Positions 59,839-64,000 of a stretch of 64,000 bases of DNA are shown here, piece by piece. Location of the stretch: contig CAYZXS010000012.1 in NCBI GenBank assembly GCA_964482495.1, forward strand, positions 1 through 64,000, written 5' to 3'. Source of the stretch: J029 sp964482495. GTDB lineage: Bacteria; Planctomycetota; UBA1135. Below the pieces are notes generated by a model. It ran no database searches, was not told where the DNA came from, and was given only the letters and a program-made list of their open reading frames with translations. The position numbers and the translations under genes are program-made. Numbering within the stretch: position 1 is the stretch's first letter; each line of letters starts with the position of its first letter.

Positions 59839-61113
59839 TCAGGCCGGGCGCTCCGGCAGGCCGAAGGTGAGGAAGATCGACGAGGACAGCGGCGGGTACT
59901 CGACGATCAGCCGGTAGCAGAGGAAGTCGTCGGGATCCCAGCCCATTCGCTCGTGGACCAGGCTGCAGATCTCGGCGTAGCGCGACACGTGGGGCGTGCC
60001 GACCACGCGCAAGCCGGTGCCGATGGCCTGGACCCGCTCCCCCATGGGCAGCCGGTCGACCGGGCGGATGTCCCGGCCCAGGGTCGGGTCCCCGGTCAGC
60101 CGGCCGGCCGCGACCAGCTGCGGCGGGGCCGGGAGCGGGATCCCGCGGTGCACGAAGCAGTCGAACTGCAGCGTCCTCACCGGCGCCTCGATCGAGCACT
60201 CGAACTGGCCGTAGTCCTGGTCGCCGTCGGCGTAGTAGGGCACCACCGAGCGGTAGGCGGAGGCGTAGAAGACGTCGGTCTCGCCGCTGCGGCCGATGCG
60301 GCCCTCGGCGAACTCGTAGCGCTCGCCGGTCTTGGTCTGCACGGTGCGGATCGGCGGCAGCGGCGAGCTGCAGAACTCCGGCAGCAGCTTCGGGCCCTCG
60401 AGGTCCTGGCTGGCGGGGTCGATGGCCAGCTCCTCCGGCAGGTCGATCTGGTCGAGCTCGTCGTCGTAGACCTCGCGGCGGCCGAGCGGCCACTTGGCCA
60501 GGGAGCGGTAGCGGTAGAGGCCGACCAGGCCGGTGACGGCGGCGAGGTCCGCCATGCCCTCGGCGTCGGCGCTCGGGGCGAGGAAGTGGGTGTTGAGGCG
60601 CACCTTGGCCTCGATGCCCCAGATGCCGCAATTGCCGCGGAAGGCGGCCTGCCGGCTCACCAGCGGCGAGCGGTCGGCGGACCGCTCCGAGGCCACGCTC
60701 TCGAGCACCAGCTCCAGCCCGACCCGGTCGCCGACGTGGGCCTCGACCATCGACTCGAAGCCGTGCAGCGCGGCGCGGACGGCGTCCAGCTTCGCCGGCG
60801 GCAGTCCCTTGCCTTCGAGCTGCTTCAAGAACTGGAGCAAGCCGGAGGCGCTGGGCAGGTAAGGGAAGGCGGCGAAGGGGTCGTCCGCCAGGAGCAGCTT
60901 CGAGGTCTTCCAGCCGAGGTTGCGCTTCATGCCGAAGACCCGCGTCAGCTCGAGGGGCTTGCGGATGTCAGCCTCCAGCGCCGTGAACAGCTCGATCAGC
61001 GCACCGCGCAGCTCCTGGAGGGTCCGGAGGTAGTCCTGCTCGAAGCTCGGCCCGCCGCCGGAGTGGCTGCGGCCGTCATCGGGCGCGCTTCGGGATCGAG
61101 GGGGACCGGACAC
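59839..61113 (-). CDS. Conserved-looking hypothetical protein
   Basis: A 424-residue soluble protein that I do not recognise. It starts at GTG. The first 20 residues are disordered (Ser/Gly/Pro-rich); residues about 25-170 look alpha-helical (YLRTLQELRGALIELFTALEADI), the rest mixed alpha/beta. Notable segments are FRGNCGIWGIEAKVRLNTHF, EFAEGRIGRSGETDVFYASAYRS and GQFECSIEAPVRTLQFDCFVH. No signal peptide or membrane helix is seen. It converges with the CRTAC gene. It may be cytoplasmic and structural or an adaptor, but nothing in the sequence proves it. Confidence 0.7.
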   Translation of the reverse strand: MSGPPRSRSAPDDGRSHSGGGPSFEQDYLRTLQELRGALIELFTALEADIRKPLELTRVFGMKRNLGWKTSKLLLADDPFAAFPYLPSASGLLQFLKQLEGKGLPPAKLDAVRAALHGFESMVEAHVGDRVGLELVLESVASERSADRSPLVSRQAAFRGNCGIWGIEAKVRLNTHFLAPSADAEGMADLAAVTGLVGLYRYRSLAKWPLGRREVYDDELDQIDLPEELAIDPASQDLEGPKLLPEFCSSPLPPIRTVQTKTGERYEFAEGRIGRSGETDVFYASAYRSVVPYYADGDQDYGQFECSIEAPVRTLQFDCFVHRGIPLPAPPQLVAAGRLTGDPTLGRDIRPVDRLPMGERVQAIGTGLRVVGTPHVSRYAEICSLVHERMGWDPDDFLCYRLIVEYPPLSSSIFLTFGLPERPA

Positions 61114-61304
61114 GGATGGGGGGAGGCGGAGCGCCCGGCTCCCCAGGGAAGCGCGCGGGACGAGGCTGACGGCTCCAGAGGAGGACCAGGCAGCGGGATT
61201 GCTTCAGTGTAGCTGGGAGCGAGCGCCTGCTCGGGGGGCTTCTCGCGCCGGGCTGGACCGCGTCGCTGCGGGGGTTGGTGGGGGCGGGGAAGCGGCTCCG
61301 CGCC

Positions 61305-64000
61305 TCAGTCCTCGTGGAACGGGTTGAGGTCGAAGTCGGCGACCGCTTCGGAGCCCACCCTCGCCTTCAGGGGCACCTCTGCGAGCATGTCCCACTCGCC
61401 GACCTGGAACCGGACGACCTGGAGCCGGTAATCGCCGGGAGGAACCGCGGGGATGGAATGGACGCCTGGCCGCGCGTCGACCGTGCCACCGACGTGGACC
61501 CCATCCTCGTCCACCAGCCTCGCGATGACGTAATCGAACTCCTCCGCCGGAGTCCCGTGGAAGCGAACCGCCACCCTCGCCGCTGGATGCAATTTGACCT
61601 GGACTCCGGACACCGCCCCGCCACGAGTGTCGACCGGGACCAACTCCTCCTGGTACCAACCGTCCGAAATGCACAGGAGCTGGAACTCACCGGCCGGCAC
61701 GTCTCGGGCGGTGAACTCTCCGCTTTGGCCGCACTTGGCGCCCCACGGATAGCCGACTTCGCCGCTGAGAACAGACCGCCCAATGAAGCCGAGGCCGAAC
61801 TGGTGGTCCCGGGCAGCGTTCGGGTCCTCCGTCGGGAGGAGTAGAGCGACCATCGTCGGGTCGCCTCCCCCCTGCACTGTGCCGGACACCGTGACGGAGG
61901 CGAGGTCGATCTCGGTCGACTGGAACCCCGTCTGCAGCCGGACTTCCTGTGTGGCCAAGAGCCCGAACAGACTGAACCGGACCGAGACCTGCCAGGCGGC
62001 CGGACAAACCTGCTCGAAGAGGACCTTCCCGTCACTGCCCGAAGTGGCGCGGGCCTCTGGCCAGAAGGGAGAGTCCCCAGGCGCCGGACGGAGCACGACG
62101 GTGGCCTCTGGGATTGGCCGCCCCTTGTCATGGACGATGACTTCGAGCTGGGCCGGCTGGGGAAGCTGGAGCTCGATGGTCTGCTCGCCTGGGGTTGCCT
62201 CCACCTCTTGCAGGAAGAAGGTCTCCGCTCCGATTCGGAGCCAGAGCGAGACCAGGACGGCCGGGATGTCCCAGACCCTGATTTCCCGATCCCAGGCCCT
62301 CTCGATGCGGAGCCGCTCCTGGTCCGGCTCTCCTCTCAGCTCGAGGAGGAAGTCGTCAGGGGTTTGGAAGCTGCCCTCCGGAATCGTCAGGAGGAGCCGA
62401 GCCTCCGGGTGGAAGTCCAACTCCAGGTGCAGCTCCTCGTCTGCAATGATGTCCACCATTTGGCTGATCTCGGCGCAATCGTCCGCGTCCGACACCAGCT
62501 CGTAGGAACCTGGAGGAATTCCGGACAGAACCTGAGTAGGCCCTTTCCCGTCGTGGCCGAATTCACTCTTCCCCTTCGGCTTCCCCTCCTCGTCCTCTGG
62601 GTGGAGGACCAAGCTCCAGAGGTTGACGGGACTTCCGTCCAGCGCGCTTCTCCCCTTGACTCGGATCGCCCCTCCCGGACTGAGCGACAGGGCGCCCAAG
62701 TCGGTCGCGGACTCGATCGAGATCGTCTCGTCTCGGTAGTAGCGGCCGGAAGGGTGACGGACGGAGAGCTCGTACTCGTCCCTCTCGAGCTGACCCTCGA
62801 ATCGACCGTTGTCATCCGCTGCGAGGTCATAGATCTGGAGCGAGGAACCCTCGGGGCGGATTCTCACCATCGCCCCGGCTGCCGGGCGGCCGTCGTGCCG
62901 GAGCACGGTCCCGCTGACGGGGACCTTGAAGTCGAAGCGGAACCGCAGCTCGCTGCCGACCGGGGCGTCCTCCTGGGTGAGGGTACCCCACTCGCTGGAG
63001 TGGGCGGTCACCGAGTAGGTCTGCTCCGGATCGAGCCCGCCGATGCGGAAGGCGCCGTCCCGGTCGGAAAGGATGTTCCCGCGCACGCCGTCCGACGGCT
63101 TCAAGAACCTCTCTATCCACAAGCCGGTCGACCGGAATTCGAAGGAGACGCCCTCAGCCGGATGGCCGTAGGGATTCAAGACTTGGCCGGTGATCTCGGA
63201 ACCTGGGGCGAGCTGGACGAGATAAGGCGACGGGATGCTCCCATCGGTGAGGTTGACGACCTCCGAGTAGCCAACGTGAGTCGCGCTCAGAACCGTGAGA
63301 AGGAGCTCCTCGCGGTCCATCACGGACGGGAAGGGGCACCTCCCCGCGGCGTCCGTGGTCCCTGCGATGACCACCATGGAGTGGCTTCCGCTCCTGTTGA
63401 AGTCGGGCTCCTGGCCGAGGCCGACGACGACCCCCTCGAGCGGTCGGCCGGCCTGATCTTGGACATGGACCTCGAGCGGGATCGCGTCAGGGAGCCGGAC
63501 CGCCCCGAGGTCGCCGCTCTCCTCTTCGAGGTCGCGAGCTAGCGCGGCGATCTCGAACCCTGGAGCGGAGATCACGGCGACAAGCTTGGGAGGAGCGTCT
63601 GCGGGGAGGAGAAGGCGAATCGAGCCCCCTCGGTCCGATCGCCCGGACACCAAAGTGAACGCAGGGTCGCCGTTCCCCATCGCCGCGAGGAGCCACTCCA
63701 GGTGGCCGACGTCGTCGCGGTAGGACTCCGGGCGCGGGCGAAGCGCGGTGAGCTGAGCACCTGCGATTGGAGCTCCTCCCCAATCCAGGACGACCGCGCG
63801 GAGTTCCCTTCCTCCGACCAAGGCTCGTTGCCCCTCCTCGTCCGTGACCAGGGCTGCGGGCGCCGAGCCTTCCCATTCCCTCGGTTCAACCGCGCCTTCC
63901 GCTGCAGGAGGAATCGCACCCCCTGCGGGGGGTCTTGGAAGCGAGGTCCCGGCCGGGTCGCCACTGACGGAAGCCGCGATCCAAACGGCAGCAGCGGCCA
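61305..64000 (-). CDS. Carboxypeptidase-regulatory-like multi-domain protein, 5' end beyond window
   Basis: An open frame of 897 codons plus stop that runs off the right edge. The visible part is a series of about eight carboxypeptidase-regulatory-like (Ig-fold) domains, with starts such as DWGGAPIAGAQL, DQAGRPLEGVVV, NPYGHPAEGVSF, HDGRPAAGAMV and DKGRPIPEATV. The most N-terminal visible residues are AAAVWIAASVSG followed by a Pro/Ala/Gly-rich linker, like the end of a membrane helix plus linker. The layout matches the ECF-sigma fusion at 37309, so a sigma domain may lie just outside. A TTG near 63821 is possible as an internal start but leaves the protein without a signal peptide. Confidence 0.8.
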   Translation of the reverse strand, partial: AAAAVWIAASVSGDPAGTSLPRPPAGGAIPPAAEGAVEPREWEGSAPAALVTDEEGQRALVGGRELRAVVLDWGGAPIAGAQLTALRPRPESYRDDVGHLEWLLAAMGNGDPAFTLVSGRSDRGGSIRLLLPADAPPKLVAVISAPGFEIAALARDLEEESGDLGAVRLPDAIPLEVHVQDQAGRPLEGVVVGLGQEPDFNRSGSHSMVVIAGTTDAAGRCPFPSVMDREELLLTVLSATHVGYSEVVNLTDGSIPSPYLVQLAPGSEITGQVLNPYGHPAEGVSFEFRSTGLWIERFLKPSDGVRGNILSDRDGAFRIGGLDPEQTYSVTAHSSEWGTLTQEDAPVGSELRFRFDFKVPVSGTVLRHDGRPAAGAMVRIRPEGSSLQIYDLAADDNGRFEGQLERDEYELSVRHPSGRYYRDETISIESATDLGALSLSPGGAIRVKGRSALDGSPVNLWSLVLHPEDEEGKPKGKSEFGHDGKGPTQVLSGIPPGSYELVSDADDCAEISQMVDIIADEELHLELDFHPEARLLLTIPEGSFQTPDDFLLELRGEPDQERLRIERAWDREIRVWDIPAVLVSLWLRIGAETFFLQEVEATPGEQTIELQLPQPAQLEVIVHDKGRPIPEATVVLRPAPGDSPFWPEARATSGSDGKVLFEQVCPAAWQVSVRFSLFGLLATQEVRLQTGFQSTEIDLASVTVSGTVQGGGDPTMVALLLPTEDPNAARDHQFGLGFIGRSVLSGEVGYPWGAKCGQSGEFTARDVPAGEFQLLCISDGWYQEELVPVDTRGGAVSGVQVKLHPAARVAVRFHGTPAEEFDYVIARLVDEDGVHVGGTVDARPGVHSIPAVPPGDYRLQVVRFQVGEWDMLAEVPLKARVGSEAVADFDLNPFHED

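Overview
The window comes from a high-GC, Gram-negative type bacterium, most probably a planctomycete. Supporting markers are four sulfatase-superfamily proteins, a DUF1080 protein fused to a cytochrome-type haem domain, FG-GAP and CRTAC proteins, a Ser/Thr kinase with TPRs next to an ECF sigma factor, a second ECF sigma factor fused to a membrane helix and exported domains, a TMTC-like glycosyltransferase and an adenosylcobalamin-dependent ribonucleotide reductase. A heptosyltransferase-like gene implies an LPS-type outer membrane. No prophage, transposase gene, CRISPR array, rRNA or tRNA is visible. Coding density is very high and no gene-free stretch exceeds 300 bases; the longest gaps (about 190-260 b) lie at 9490-9665, 10648-10872, 31512-31752, 45025-45285, 40072-40267, 55889-56084 and 61114-61304, and the last three show nothing convincing.

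Layout. 0-9.5 kb: M20 peptidase, a membrane-anchored protein, a degenerate GHMP (galactokinase-like) protein, a lipoprotein with a CxxCH haem site, the ispG/sulfatase-like operon, a GST and a TYW1-like radical SAM protein. 9.45-10.9 kb: an Hsp20 gene with a near-perfect sigma-54 promoter, two copies of a palindromic repeat, and a second sigma-54 promoter that runs straight into an intrinsic terminator (candidate small RNA). 10.9-18.2 kb: hydrolase, hypothetical genes, RluA-type pseudouridine synthase, rpsU, recD2 and an exported FG-GAP protein. 18.3-25.5 kb: envelope operon (TMTC-like glycosyltransferase, DUF4863 protein, membrane sulfatase-like enzyme), exported M24 peptidase and cysteine desulfurase. 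25.5-32.8 kb: kinase/TPR protein divergent from a small basic protein and an ECF sigma factor, nrdJ with a structured upstream region, and a heptosyltransferase-like gene. 32.9-40.1 kb: an exported SGNH-esterase pair plus beta-propeller operon, then the sigma-TM-carboxypeptidase-regulatory fusion. 40.2-53.2 kb: YwiC-like and MATE membrane proteins, a 74-residue SelW/Rdx-type selenoprotein hidden by its in-frame TGA, a VWA/HEAT protein, a gluzincin, the DUF1080-haem protein, a true Cys-type sulfatase, a serine hydrolase and a subtilase. 53.2-64 kb: an Ior-type molybdenum oxidoreductase pair, another sulfatase-like lipoprotein, a CRTAC-type protein, an unknown protein, and the 3' part of a large carboxypeptidase-regulatory-like protein cut by the window edge.

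Two window-wide patterns stand out. First, about a dozen genes on both strands have a TANNNT hexamer 5-7 bases before the start codon, which would place transcription starts on the start codon itself (leaderless mRNAs). Second, all four copies of a 61-bp palindromic repeat, or part of it, sit exactly at gene stop codons, and two of them supply the last five residues (GSDID) and the stop of the host protein. The strongest single discoveries are the SelW-type selenoprotein at 42453-42677, the sigma-54-driven candidate RNA at 10731-10874, and the membrane-tethered sigma fusion at 37309-40071 with a probable second member at the right edge.
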